A stretch of 64,000 nt of DNA, from positions 1-64,000 of the forward strand of contig JACJNZ010000088.1 in the NCBI GenBank assembly GCA_014695325.1, given 5' to 3'. The notes below the pieces were generated by a model that did no database searches, was not told the DNA's origin, and was given only the letters and a program-made list of their open reading frames with translations. The translations under genes were made by a program, and so were the position numbers. The DNA comes from Cyanobacteria bacterium FACHB-502 (GTDB lineage Bacteria > Cyanobacteriota > Cyanobacteriia > Elainellales > Elainellaceae). Of the stretch, positions 1 to 8,360 are shown in pieces (positions within the stretch are counted from its first letter, which is position 1; each line of letters begins with the position of its first letter).

Positions 1-116
1 TTTGAGCAGTTCGTCCAGGAGTTCAGGGGGAAATGTCATAAAACTCATGTCTCAGGTTCAGTAGTTCATTAGATCTCATTTCTGACCGTTGACACAATCC
101 AATTTACAGTCTCGAA

Positions 117-854
117 GTGATTGCACCACTTACTGCGATGTCCATTCTTCAAACGCTGGTGGAGAATCCGCCTCCAACCGTGAGGTTTTGTATTGTGCCT
201 GTGGCAGATCCAGATTTTGTGTCTCAGAATGCTAGTGAGCTACCTACAAACGTTACCTTGCAAGCTCTCCTTAATCTCAGTCATCAGCGAGATTTGGAAG
301 GGCATTTCACAACAGATACTTATCCTGAGTGCGTAGCAATTCGCCAATGGCTTGAGCATTTTGATCGAATTGATGCTTATCTCTCTCTACACTCTGCCCA
401 TTGTATTAGTCCAGGCTTATTCTTCTATGTAAGTAGCAAAACTAACTCGGACTGGGTGCGCCAAGTTGCAAGCCAAGTTACTACTACGACACCCGATTGG
501 ATTCCGTTGTTATCTCAAGATCCAACAGGGCTTTCCCAAAAGGCTTTGTCTCCAGGATTTTTCGGGCTAGAGATCCCGGAGTGTGAAAAATTGAATGCTT
601 CTACTCCTAGTAGCTCACTTGCTTTCATAACACATCGATTTCATCCTCAGTATGTTGGAGCCTCAGAGGTGCCTTTAGCAGTCTGTCCTGCTTTGGTAGA
701 AGCTTCACTGACTGAAATTGACCAGTGCAACCGAGATGTCAAGCAGACAGGCTGCACAAGTTATGCATTTCAAGAGATCGATTTAGATACTCAACTCCAC
801 ATTATGGCAAACTGGGTGTGGGCGGTTTCTGACCATGTTGCGGCGACGGCATAA
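117..854 (+). pseudogene. M14-peptidase-like protein, N-terminally truncated
   Basis: The 245-residue frame resembles the C-terminal two thirds of an M14-type zinc carboxypeptidase/deacylase: residues 20-35 read like the post-core strand ending in a PDF/PDG-type loop (VPVADPDF), and around residue 90 a DAYLSLHSAH segment matches the D-x-HSH zinc-ligand region. The HxxE zinc motif expected upstream is absent. The frame is open only back to a TGA at 90-92; the codons just before the GTG at 117 (PIYSLEV) still look like protein of this family, so the 5' part has been lost rather than mis-started. The stop lies exactly at the insertion point of a group II intron. Family assignment is an inference from motif-like stretches; probably a non-functional remnant. 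Confidence 0.5.
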
Positions 855-2791
855 TCGGGTCGAGGAGAGCATTTAACTCTCCCCTCCCACACCACCCATC
901 GTGCGGGTCCGCAATGGGCGGTTCATGAAGACGCGCAAACAACATTGATGACTCAAACGTATCCTTGAACTTTCATCCAAAGCTGCCGAATCGATAACAA
1001 TTCCTGTTGTTCTAACCATTCATTCGTCATTCCCGTTTGCGTCGCCAACGTTTTCGATAACCGCCAATAGCCTTTGCGACTAATGCCAGTCAAAATCGCA
1101 TGACGCTTACTTGTCCCCAGTTTGAGCAGGTTGGCAATGCGAGTCCTCGGTCTGCGCCATTGTTTCCAATAGCACATGCGGATTCTTCGCCTCAACCAAC
1201 CGTCTAACTCCTCAATGGGACTGTAATGTTGGGAAATCCCGAAGTAGTTCATCCAACCTCGTAAGTATCGATTCAACCACTCAATTCGTTCTGCCATTGA
1301 GACTCCCCAACTCCGGGAGGTTAGCCCCCTAAGTCGGTGTTTGAAGTCTTGCAGGGCTTGGTGAGAAGCAAAGATCCGAATGCCCCGGAAGGTAAACCCC
1401 AGGTATTCGAGGTCTTCGATCTTGACCACCCGACTCTTGTCGCGGTTGACCTTGAGCTTAAGCATTTGGGTTAGGTAACGGCTTGTTTTAGCCATCACCC
1501 GTCGCCCTGCCCGCCTACTTTTGACCAGGATAACCAGGTCGTCCATGTAGCGGACAAACCGATGCCCTCTCGCTTCCAGCTCTTTATCGAGATCGTCCAA
1601 CAGGATATTGGACAATAACGGGGATAGGGGCGACCCTTGCGGTGTCCCCCACTCCGTCGCCTCAATTGTGCCATCGACCAACACCCCTGCTCTGAGGTAA
1701 CGACCGATGAGCCGCAACAACACTTTGTCAGTTACTTTGCGGGAAATGCGCGACATCAGCACATCGTGGTTGACCGTATCGAAGAATTTCTCTAGATCCA
1801 GGTCAACCGCATACCGATACCCCGATTTAACAAAGGTCTTCACCTGTCGGATTGCGCCGTGAGCCGAGCGATTTGGGCGACACCCATAGCTTGAGGAGGA
1901 AAACCCCAGATCAAAGATGGGCGTTAGCACTTGGAGGATAGCTTGCTGGATCACCCGGTCTACGACACAAGGGACACCCAACTTGCGCTCTCCCTTGCCT
2001 TTCGGCTTGGGGATCACCACTCGCCGCACCGGACGAGGTTGATAGCTGCCCTCCAATAGGAATTGGCGAATCTCATGCCAATGTTCGCGAGCATAAGCTG
2101 GAAAATCCTCCAGGCTCATCCCGTCGCTGCCGGGCGCACCCTGGTTGGACTTCACCCTTGCCCATGCCCGTTGTACATTGTCGCGCTCTAAGATTCGCGC
2201 CATCAAGTTGTCTAAGGCTGGCTCTCTGTCAGCACGCCAAACGCCATCTCCCCCATCCGGGTTCATCGATGTGTTTGAGTTGTTCATTGCTCCTCCTTAG
2301 TTCGTTCATGTTCGTCCCTTCGTCCCCCCGCGGGAACTACTATGGACTCTGCTGACTTCTGCACGGTGAACGCTTGAAGTTGCCCTCAACCGCGCTGTCA
2401 GGTTCTCCTTAGGGTTCTGTGGCTCCCTCGCCGTTTCCCGCGAGACCTCAATCAGACTCCCATAGACTCCCAGACCGCAACCGCACAGACCTCCCCGGAT
2501 AAGGACGTGAACTTTCCCTGCACAACCGCGTCATTTACTGTGCCTCTTGAACCGAAGGGTTTTGTTGTGTTGTGCCAACTCACCCCAGAGGTCTCAGCCT
2601 TCTATGACGTTTCTGTTCGTCGGCTCGCAGATTTGCCGCTGGCTTCCTTCAGACCCTTCCTCGCGGAAGTGCCCTTGCCTTAAGCTAGGAGTTGTCGTCA
2701 CTCGGCTCCGAGAATTTCGAGCATTTGGACGCTGGTTCTCCTCCAGGGGACTTTCACCCCATTAGTTCACGCCCATGCCGGGCGTACACAC
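855..2791 (-). mobile_element. Group II intron, full length, minus strand
   Basis: The minus strand starts with GTGTG at 2791, followed by ACGCCCGGCATGGGCGTGA, a usual 5' start for bacterial group II introns. It ends near 855 with a domain V-like hairpin (about 890-930, arms CCGCCCAT and ATGGGTGG) and a domain VI-like hairpin (about 860-882, arms GGGAGAG and CTCTCC) followed by CGACCCGAT. Between them lie roughly 500 bp of structured leader (domains I-III, no gene of its own) and the maturase ORF. Splicing it out would join GCATA to GGCAG, so the host gene would still end in a stop (TAG). Ends are placed by consensus and may be off by 1-2 bases. Confidence 0.85.
953..2287 (-). CDS. ltrA: Group II intron reverse transcriptase/maturase
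   Basis: This 444-residue protein is the intron-encoded reverse transcriptase and splicing maturase. Order: RT-0/RT-1 region (about 40-110, with PKPKGKGERKLGVP), RT palm motif LDLEKFFDTVNHD near 165, QGSPLSPLLSN near 220, catalytic YMDD near 247, then a maturase (X/GIIM) domain with the LRGWMNYFG motif near 340 and a basic WKQWRRPRTR stretch. It ends at WMKVQGYV with no HNH endonuclease domain, so mobility would rely on replication forks or single-stranded target rather than second-strand cleavage (family knowledge). All catalytic motifs are present, so the intron may be active. ATG preceded by a GGAGGAGC Shine-Dalgarno sequence. Confidence 0.95.
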   Translation of the reverse strand: MNNSNTSMNPDGGDGVWRADREPALDNLMARILERDNVQRAWARVKSNQGAPGSDGMSLEDFPAYAREHWHEIRQFLLEGSYQPRPVRRVVIPKPKGKGERKLGVPCVVDRVIQQAILQVLTPIFDLGFSSSSYGCRPNRSAHGAIRQVKTFVKSGYRYAVDLDLEKFFDTVNHDVLMSRISRKVTDKVLLRLIGRYLRAGVLVDGTIEATEWGTPQGSPLSPLLSNILLDDLDKELEARGHRFVRYMDDLVILVKSRRAGRRVMAKTSRYLTQMLKLKVNRDKSRVVKIEDLEYLGFTFRGIRIFASHQALQDFKHRLRGLTSRSWGVSMAERIEWLNRYLRGWMNYFGISQHYSPIEELDGWLRRRIRMCYWKQWRRPRTRIANLLKLGTSKRHAILTGISRKGYWRLSKTLATQTGMTNEWLEQQELLSIRQLWMKVQGYV

Positions 2792-2896
2792 GGCAGTGGA
2801 GCGGACGTATAACGCTCTCTTGCTTTGTTTCAGTTTGGTTTATCGCCGCTCACTTTAGCCGTTCGGCGATCGCTCAAGGCGGAGTGGGAGGAAAGC

Positions 2897-3142
2897 ATGA
2901 AGTACTTCCTGGCAACGGTCTCGTTCTTATTCTCGTTCATCAGTGTGGCATTCATCGTTGGGCTCTTTATTCTTGTACTCTTTTCGCCCAGCCCACAGCT
3001 CGCATTCGTTGGGGTGGGTCTCTCATGGAAGCTCTTGCCAGGCACTCTCTTGGGATTCTGGGCAGGCATACACTCAGCACGGATGGCACTCCATGAGTCC
3101 GAAGACAAGGAAAGGAAGCGGCGCGGTAAAGATGAGAGCTAA
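2897..3142 (+). CDS. Small membrane protein, two TM segments
   Basis: An 81-residue frame with start ATG at 2897 chosen because GGGAGG lies 5-10 bases before it. Two hydrophobic helices (about residues 4-31 and 38-60) are followed by a highly charged tail (ESEDKERKRRGKDES). A longer frame opens at 2825 but has no ribosome-binding site. No family recognised; the tail-out topology resembles small phage or plasmid inner-membrane proteins. It lies directly downstream of the intron insertion, in the sense of the M14-like remnant. Confidence 0.6.
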   Translation: MKYFLATVSFLFSFISVAFIVGLFILVLFSPSPQLAFVGVGLSWKLLPGTLLGFWAGIHSARMALHESEDKERKRRGKDES

Positions 3143-3374
3143 TCTCCCTTGATGGCAGGGCAGGGGCAATACCCACTATCAGGACAATGCAGTGCTTGAG
3201 TTGTTCTGCCGAACGCAGTGCGTTGCAATCATGAGGACAGGGAACAACTCTGCTACACCACACAGCCGTCGTACGCCGATCTTCGGGGTGAGCTTGCGCG
3301 GGTCGGGTGGTCCTTGATGTTAGACTGACGGGTACTTGTGGTTATCACTGAAAAGAGACTCAGAAGTTGTGCCG

Positions 3375-3968
3375 ATGAGAGTTGCAGTTTCAGGAACACA
3401 TTGCTCGGGCAAGTCCACGCTCATCGATCACTTCTTGATGGCTCACCCTGACTTTGCCCACGAGCCTGAACCTTACACCGTCCTCCAGGAAGATTACGGT
3501 GAACTCTTTGCAGCAGACCCCTCTGCCGACGACTTTTATCGACAGCTCGAATTCAACCTGGACCGATTGCGTTGTTACCCGCCCAGTGAAAGGGTAATCT
3601 ATGAGCGATGCCCCATCGATTTTATGGCATACCTGCTTGCTCTCGATGACCTCGGCATTGATAATCAAGCGGCACTCCTGGTTGAACAATCGCTCGATCG
3701 GGTGCAGGCTGAAATTGAGCTTTTGGATTTGATTGTGTTTTTACCGCTTGATGGGATGGATAGCAATGTTATGTTCGATGCGGAAGATCAAGCATTTAGG
3801 ATTGCAGTAGATAACTGGCTCATCGATATTCTTCGCAGCGATGACCTTAACCTATTCAGCTTCTGTCGCCCGATGATTCTAGAAGTTAGAGGCTCCACAG
3901 AAAAGCGTTTGCTCCAGATCGAAAGCTTACTAGAATCACAGCTGGGGGAGGGCAAAGATAGGGGATGA
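3375..3968 (+). CDS. P-loop ATPase/kinase-like protein
   Basis: 197 residues from ATG 3375; an upstream in-frame TTG at 3336 is less likely. A clear Walker A (GTHCSGKST, residues 6-14) opens the protein, followed by EPEPY and a YERCPIDFMAY segment, the layout of AAA_28/nucleoside-kinase-like proteins that bind ATP and a small phosphate acceptor. The substrate cannot be read from the sequence. The length is normal for a single P-loop domain. It stands alone; the group II intron relic starts about 13 bases after its stop. Confidence 0.7.
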   Translation: MRVAVSGTHCSGKSTLIDHFLMAHPDFAHEPEPYTVLQEDYGELFAADPSADDFYRQLEFNLDRLRCYPPSERVIYERCPIDFMAYLLALDDLGIDNQAALLVEQSLDRVQAEIELLDLIVFLPLDGMDSNVMFDAEDQAFRIAVDNWLIDILRSDDLNLFSFCRPMILEVRGSTEKRLLQIESLLESQLGEGKDRG

Positions 3969-3980
3969 TGCAGCGCGGTC

Positions 3981-4040
3981 TAATCAGGTTGAGAAGGGTG
4001 TTTAGCCCTTCCCTCCCACAGCAACTCCCATGCAACACAG
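3981..4040 (-). mobile_element. Relic of a second group II intron (3' end)
   Basis: Read on the plus strand, TAATCAGGTTGAGAAGGG...CCCTTCCCTCCCACAGCAACTCCCAT lines up with the 3' end of the intact intron at 854-915 (TAATCGGGTCGAGGAGAG...CTCCCCTCCCACACCACCCAT). It keeps the domain VI hairpin (GAAGGG/CCCTTC) and the start of domain V; the rest is missing. Orientation is the same as the intact copy. Its position about 13 bases after a stop codon also mirrors the intact copy. Confidence 0.6.
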
Positions 4041-4049
4041 ATTGCTACA

Positions 4050-4637
4050 TCAACCTGGCTTGGGAGTCACAAAAGGCGTGCCCCAAATCTGCCAGTTCTC
4101 CTTGTTGAAAGGCGATCTCCACTTCTGGATTAGTTCCAGTTCAAGCTGCTGTCGAGGACGAGTCGCAGACGGTGCTTCTAACCAAAAGGCGATTCCCACT
4201 GCCGTTTTCATCTTGTTGACAGAATGGGCGGAACAGTAATGGTCGAGATACCACTTACAGCCATGCTCCCCCTTCCACCGCTGCCCTGATTTAACCGTTT
4301 CTCCCACATACAGCAGTAACGGCACGGCATAGTCAATCACAAAGTAAAAGGCGGGTACGCCAGGGTCAGGGTTCTTCCATCGCCAAAACTCAATATTCTG
4401 CTGCCTCAGACTGAAGGGGTCAAGACGCTCGGCGATCGAGATTGGTACGGGCTGTCCTAACAAGTCCACCTGCTGAAGCACAGGAGCAGTTTTGACCTGG
4501 CACTGGTACTCGTAAATCCGCTGCTTCCAGTCCTGCAGGGTTGCCGCTCCGATCAACAGGGGCTTTGCGACCGGTTGATACGTTCCTGCACCCTCCTTTG
4601 CACTGAACAATGACAACTGCTCTGGCTTGCTCATCAC
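4050..4637 (-). CDS. GIY-YIG nuclease family protein
   Basis: 195 residues. The C-terminal half carries a degenerate GIY-YIG core: FYFVIDYAVPLLLYVGET (first strand and YVG, around residue 100), RW at about 122, H-C-K-WYLDHY, and a glutamate in LELELIQKWRSPFN that corresponds to the metal-binding Glu. The first tyrosine is in FYFV rather than GIY. The N-terminal 80 residues contain an EQLSLF motif typical of plasmid and cyanobacterial proteins. It may be an endonuclease; activity is uncertain. Start is one of two adjacent ATGs (4637/4634). It is convergent with the kinase-like gene, with the intron relic in between. Confidence 0.7.
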   Translation of the reverse strand: MMSKPEQLSLFSAKEGAGTYQPVAKPLLIGAATLQDWKQRIYEYQCQVKTAPVLQQVDLLGQPVPISIAERLDPFSLRQQNIEFWRWKNPDPGVPAFYFVIDYAVPLLLYVGETVKSGQRWKGEHGCKWYLDHYCSAHSVNKMKTAVGIAFWLEAPSATRPRQQLELELIQKWRSPFNKENWQIWGTPFVTPKPG

Positions 4638-4889
4638 ACTCCTCTTTGCCCGTCATGGCTCAGCTAGAATACCATGCAGATTCACAGGAGAGGCAGGATC
4701 AAGATGAAGCACGATCCATCATGATTAATTGGAGCGAAGGGAAGCCTGTTCCCCAGTTCTATTCCTTTACTTCTGACTTGACGCTCTCTAGCCAGTACTG
4801 CCCAAAAAGCACTGCCACCCCAAACCGATTCGGCACGGGCAAAGCAACTCATCCCTTATAGTGTAAGCAGTACAAATCGATTCAGTAGC

Positions 4890-5078
4890 TCAGGCTTTAT
4901 CAACGATGTTCTTAACTCCGTCCTTGATATCTTCCTTAGCATTTCGCATTTCAGCTTCGGCTTGCTTTGCCTTGCCTTCTACTTGCGCTTGCTGATCACC
5001 CGTAATGTTACCGATCGCTTCTTGTGCTTTGCCTTCAATATTTTTAGCAGCTGCTTTTGCTCTCTCTTCTAAGCTCAT
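4890..5078 (-). CDS. CsbD family stress-response protein
   Basis: 62 residues, almost entirely charged/alanine-rich amphipathic helix: SLEERAKAAAKNIEGKAQEAIGNITGD and a QAEAEMRNAKEDIKDGVKNIVDKA repeat. This is the CsbD fold seen in small general-stress proteins; molecular role unknown. The GKAQEAIGNITGD signature is complete. ATG is preceded by CGGAGTG. Cytosolic, no signal peptide. It sits between two GIY-YIG genes, all on the minus strand but with wide gaps, so it is probably a separate transcription unit. Confidence 0.9.
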   Translation of the reverse strand: MSLEERAKAAAKNIEGKAQEAIGNITGDQQAQVEGKAKQAEAEMRNAKEDIKDGVKNIVDKA

Positions 5079-5361
5079 AATTTACACTCCGATAACTATA
5101 TAAATTCGATTCATTGAGCCAGTTGGGAAACTTACTCTGACGGCTCAATAATGTAAAAATTACAGGAGTCAATAAATATGCTGCGTCTAACGTAAGGTAG
5201 ATCCGAGGGTAGTGCGTTAGATTGATGTGGGATTGGTAGAGTAGAGGGGAATATCGCTTAAACCCTATTTTTATAGGAGTATCTGGTTGGCAGAGAGGAA
5301 AACAGGCAATTGCCCAATCCCCCATTCGATCGGTTCTTGCCGCAGCGATGACTCCTAAGCA

Positions 5362-6318
5362 TTACGGATGCGGCATTGTGTCCTGCTCCTGAAGCAATTC
5401 CGAAATTGGTTTCAGGTAAGGTAAGCGGTAGTGATGATAGTGCATGGGGTGAAGCCATGCTTTGTTCCGATAGCCAAATCGCACTGGCTCCACTGGAGGA
5501 AGCAAGGCTTGCAGGTGAGCCGGGTCTTTCAGTGCCAGTACCGATCGCCCATTCATCATAATTGGCTCGGTATAAAGCTCCTGCTTCTGACAATCAAACT
5601 CTTTTAAGACCTCATAATCCAAGGCCACAAACTCATAAACCCAGTTCTCCTGGCGAAAGATCAAAATTTGCAGAGGTTGGGTCTCTGGGTCAATCTCTGG
5701 CTCACCCAACCCTAAAGTCGTTTCATAAACGCCCCAACAGTCTGCCAGATACTTCCCCTTGTTTGTCGTTGATTTCATCGCGGACTTGTAGAGCACTTTA
5801 TCGTGGTCATTGGCATTAACGGCAACGACAATACAGGTAAATTCTTTCAGTTGCTCGTCATCATCTTCATCGAGTTCTCGGTAGTATCCTACCCCTAGCG
5901 ATCTTGCATGACCCTCAAACAGGGAATTCGGCTTATTCATCACTTTGAGAATCCGCGCAAGCTCCTGATGGGGTCGTGACGGTTTTCTGGCGTAGGTTTT
6001 CACCCTGCTGTAGTTCAGCAAAGGCTTAAATTGGTCAATGTAGTGTTTCTCCTGAACGTCTAATTCTCTCAGCGAGCAGGGGCAGTAATAAATCTGATAG
6101 TTCCGCTTTTTGTTTTGGCGGCTCAGTTGACCATAGCGGTGATGCGATCGTCCACCCCACCGCGTCCTGAGGTTACTTGCCTTGCCTACATACCAGACTT
6201 CTCCACCCGCATCGATCACCACATAAATCCCCGGTACATCCGGTAGATTCATTCTGCCGGAGAGCGGAACGTTTGCCCACTGCTGCCATTCGGGTTGAGG
6301 CTGGAAAGGTGGAGTCAT
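5362..6318 (-). CDS. GIY-YIG nuclease family protein, long form
   Basis: 318 residues from ATG 6318. Residues 29-95 form a clear GIY-YIG domain: VPGIYVVID, EVWYVGKASNLRTRWGG (R in the second helix), HHRYGQL and E in LDVQEKHYIDQFKPLLN. All usual catalytic positions (Y, Y, R, E) appear present, so it could cut DNA. The remaining about 220 residues have no family I recognise. A longer in-frame start (6375) was rejected as it lacks a ribosome-binding site and adds a non-homologous leader. It shares no operon with its neighbours. Confidence 0.8.
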   Translation of the reverse strand: MTPPFQPQPEWQQWANVPLSGRMNLPDVPGIYVVIDAGGEVWYVGKASNLRTRWGGRSHHRYGQLSRQNKKRNYQIYYCPCSLRELDVQEKHYIDQFKPLLNYSRVKTYARKPSRPHQELARILKVMNKPNSLFEGHARSLGVGYYRELDEDDDEQLKEFTCIVVAVNANDHDKVLYKSAMKSTTNKGKYLADCWGVYETTLGLGEPEIDPETQPLQILIFRQENWVYEFVALDYEVLKEFDCQKQELYTEPIMMNGRSVLALKDPAHLQALLPPVEPVRFGYRNKAWLHPMHYHHYRLPYLKPISELLQEQDTMPHP

Positions 6319-6436
6319 GATCAGGCAATTTGCACTTAGAACATCAGGGCAGGTGCTCAATGCCACGCCTGGCATCCGCTCAGATCTTTAAGCAGCAGTT
6401 GTTCACCACTGATGCGATCGCTTGCGCTTCTACAAG

Positions 6437-6802
6437 CTACTCTTCCACCCACCATTGGTACACCACATCCGTCTGCGTCCCCTGCCCCACACTAACTGCC
6501 AGAGTTTGTCCCTGATTGCCATAAAACTCAAACCGACACAAGCCCATGCCTGTCCCAGCACAATCCACAATCTCCGTATAGCCCAGTCCTAAAAAATGAT
6601 CGACTTTAGATGACATTCCAAAGCGATTCGGCTCTTGAGTGTTGTAGCTGGGACTCCACCCTGCATTCAGGATAAGCTGTCTTGCCTGAGCATAAGGCAT
6701 TCCCTGTTGCAAATTTGGAACAGACTGAGCCTGAGCGGGCATTGTCCCCAGGAAGGGAACAGTGACAAGAGCAGTGACGATCGGAAGAATCGAAATTCGC
6801 AT
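6437..6802 (-). CDS. Small secreted protein, unknown function
   Basis: 121 residues with an N-terminal signal peptide (MRISILPIVTALVTVPFLGTMPAQAQ, cleavage after AQA). The mature part has QGMPYAQARQLILNAGWSP, a PASTA-like or BamE-like small-domain opening, two cysteines (DCAGTGMGLCRFEF) likely disulfide-bonded, and ends WWVEE. Predicted periplasmic. No known catalytic motif. Similar 'YxxARxxLxxxGW' proteins are common in cyanobacteria (family knowledge, function unknown). Confidence 0.75.
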   Translation of the reverse strand: MRISILPIVTALVTVPFLGTMPAQAQSVPNLQQGMPYAQARQLILNAGWSPSYNTQEPNRFGMSSKVDHFLGLGYTEIVDCAGTGMGLCRFEFYGNQGQTLAVSVGQGTQTDVVYQWWVEE

Positions 6803-7092
6803 AAACCGCTTCTAGGGCAAGGTACTTCTTGCAGAATGCCCAGGCAACACAGCAGGGTAACGGCAAGGGGATTCTGGCTTTGAAGCCCTGACTACTGCCC
6901 TTTGCAATCGCTTTAGAAGAAACTGCTATTGAGGGGATGTCGTTCAAACAGCATCATCGGTCCAACCGCACTGGTTCAGTCCCAATGCACCCGATCGACT
7001 TGTCGCTGCGCTACGGCGCGTCGCGCGTTGCGATCGCCCTAACTTAAAGCGGTCGGCTGAGGCTACTGCTGCATTTATGCCTAAGAGGGTTC

Positions 7093-7368
7093 TTATTCTG
7101 AAACTTTATCCTTGAACAGTTTGCCAGCCGAGAATGCCGGAACTTTGCTCGCAGGAATCGTCATCACTTCCCCAGTCTTGGGATTACGTCCTTCCCGCTC
7201 CTGTCGCTGGCGTGGCTCAAAAGAGCCAAAGCCCACGAGCGTCACCTTATTGCCCTCCGATACGGCTTCCATAATGGAATCGATCGCCGCCGTCAGAATT
7301 GCGTCCGCTTGCTTTTTGCTGACGTTGGCTTTCTCTGCAACCTTGTCTACAAGCTCCCCTTTGTTCAT
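7093..7368 (-). CDS. hup: HU-family DNA-binding protein
   Basis: 91 residues from ATG 7368: MNKGELVDKVAEKANVSKKQ, then LVGFGSFEPRQRQEREGRNPKTGEVMTIPA, the beta-arm with the DNA-kinking proline, and VPAFSAGKLFKDKV. Complete nucleoid-associated HU subunit. A frame continues upstream to 7428 but MNKGEL is the family start. A candidate -10 TACAAT lies about 34 bases upstream of the ATG on the minus strand, and two 16-bp direct repeats lie just beyond it. A decayed HU C-terminus occurs again near 28980. Confidence 0.97.
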   Translation of the reverse strand: MNKGELVDKVAEKANVSKKQADAILTAAIDSIMEAVSEGNKVTLVGFGSFEPRQRQEREGRNPKTGEVMTIPASKVPAFSAGKLFKDKVSE

Positions 7369-7415
7369 GCGAAGGTCCGAACTCAACACTGGAATTGTAG
7401 TGCAAACAATTGAGG

Positions 7416-7462
7416 CTGAAACCCGCATTCTCTCGATCGTAACAATCTGAAACCCGCATTCT
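7416..7462 (-). repeat. Two 16-bp direct repeats upstream of HU gene
   Basis: CTGAAACCCGCATTCT occurs at 7416-7431 and again at 7447-7462, 31 bp apart (three helical turns), 48-94 bases before the HU start. The spacing would place both copies on one DNA face. Could be an operator or a chance duplication. The rest of the 340-bp gap between the HU gene and the Cys-rich gene at 7711 shows nothing else. Confidence 0.45.
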
Positions 7463-7710
7463 GCCGTTGAGGAGGCACTCTAAAGCGTGTGAGTTAGCTT
7501 TTCGCTGATGTCCTTCTGCGTAGGGCGGCTGTGGATCGTCATGAAGCATCAGAGTTTGGTGTTCTTCTGTCTGGAGAGCTTCTGCACCACCCTGACGTTG
7601 CCATCGGTCAAGTTCAACGCTTCAACGATACCGGAATGCGTTGGGGAGACCTCTTTTTGCTGATGCCAGCAGCGATCGCCGACTCACTAATCAGATTGTC
7701 GATTCCTTGC

Positions 7711-8079
7711 TCAAACCGAATCATCAATCCAGCCGCAATTCAAGCAGTCCCAATGCACTTGAACTGGATGAGTCGAATCAATCGGCATCTCGCAATTCGG
7801 ACATCGCCCTGTAAAGAGGGGATGGGTATCCAGTAAGTCCAGTTGCTCCGTTAACGCCTGTTGCCTGGGCTGTAGAACCAACTCTCCGTTGTAATAAGCT
7901 GCCCCTTCTGGTTGCCATTGTTCTTCAGGTTCGGGCAGTGGGAAGATCGCCACAAAATCAAGGCACTCCTCTGACTCCAAGCCCAATGGGTGCAGTGTGC
8001 AACGGAGATGCGGATTATGGGTGTAGAACTCACAGGTTGAGCACTGAGGTAGATAGCAGGGATTTGGGGAACTGGGCAT
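7711..8079 (-). CDS. Cys-rich zinc-binding protein, unknown function
   Basis: 122 residues. Three cysteine groups: CYLPQCSTCEFYTHNPHLRCTLHPLG at the N-terminus (ferredoxin-like spacing but with H), and CPNCEMP ... WDCLNCGW at the C-terminus, a typical four-Cys zinc ribbon. Probably a small cytosolic metal-binding protein. Similar cyanobacterial proteins exist without assigned function (family knowledge). Divergent from the MFS gene; the 280 bp between them contain no further gene that I can support. Confidence 0.7.
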   Translation of the reverse strand: MPSSPNPCYLPQCSTCEFYTHNPHLRCTLHPLGLESEECLDFVAIFPLPEPEEQWQPEGAAYYNGELVLQPRQQALTEQLDLLDTHPLFTGRCPNCEMPIDSTHPVQVHWDCLNCGWIDDSV

Positions 8080-8360
8080 TGACTGATTCAGGATGGGGGG
8101 TTATGTACAGTGTTCCCTGCCCTTACTCTTAAGGGACGAACAGCAGTCGATTGCCTGTCATTAAAAGAAGCGCTAACCCAAGTAAATATTTGAATGACGC
8201 CGTTGAGCAGGATCATCGAACCCTCAAGTCAATAAATTATGAAGCCGATAATGAGGTGCAATCAAGCGGAAACGGCTGTCGTGTTATTTCAGCAAATCTT
8301 GCGTATCTTGGAGAAAACCACTTTGATGTGCGGGCGATCGATTTCCAACCTATCCTTACA

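Noticed and set aside
2792-3374. Possible integron attC site (GTTAGAC near 3319 and GTATAAC near 2806 flanking small genes).
   Set aside because: No convincing palindromic attC body or matching R''/R' pair; no integrase seen.
4610-4861. 83-codon plus-strand frame.
   Set aside because: Starts inside the antisense GIY-YIG gene, no ribosome-binding site or family.
6990-7030. GC-rich GCGATCGC-like cluster as a promoter or repeat element.
   Set aside because: HIP1-type octamers occur throughout cyanobacterial DNA and mark no feature here.
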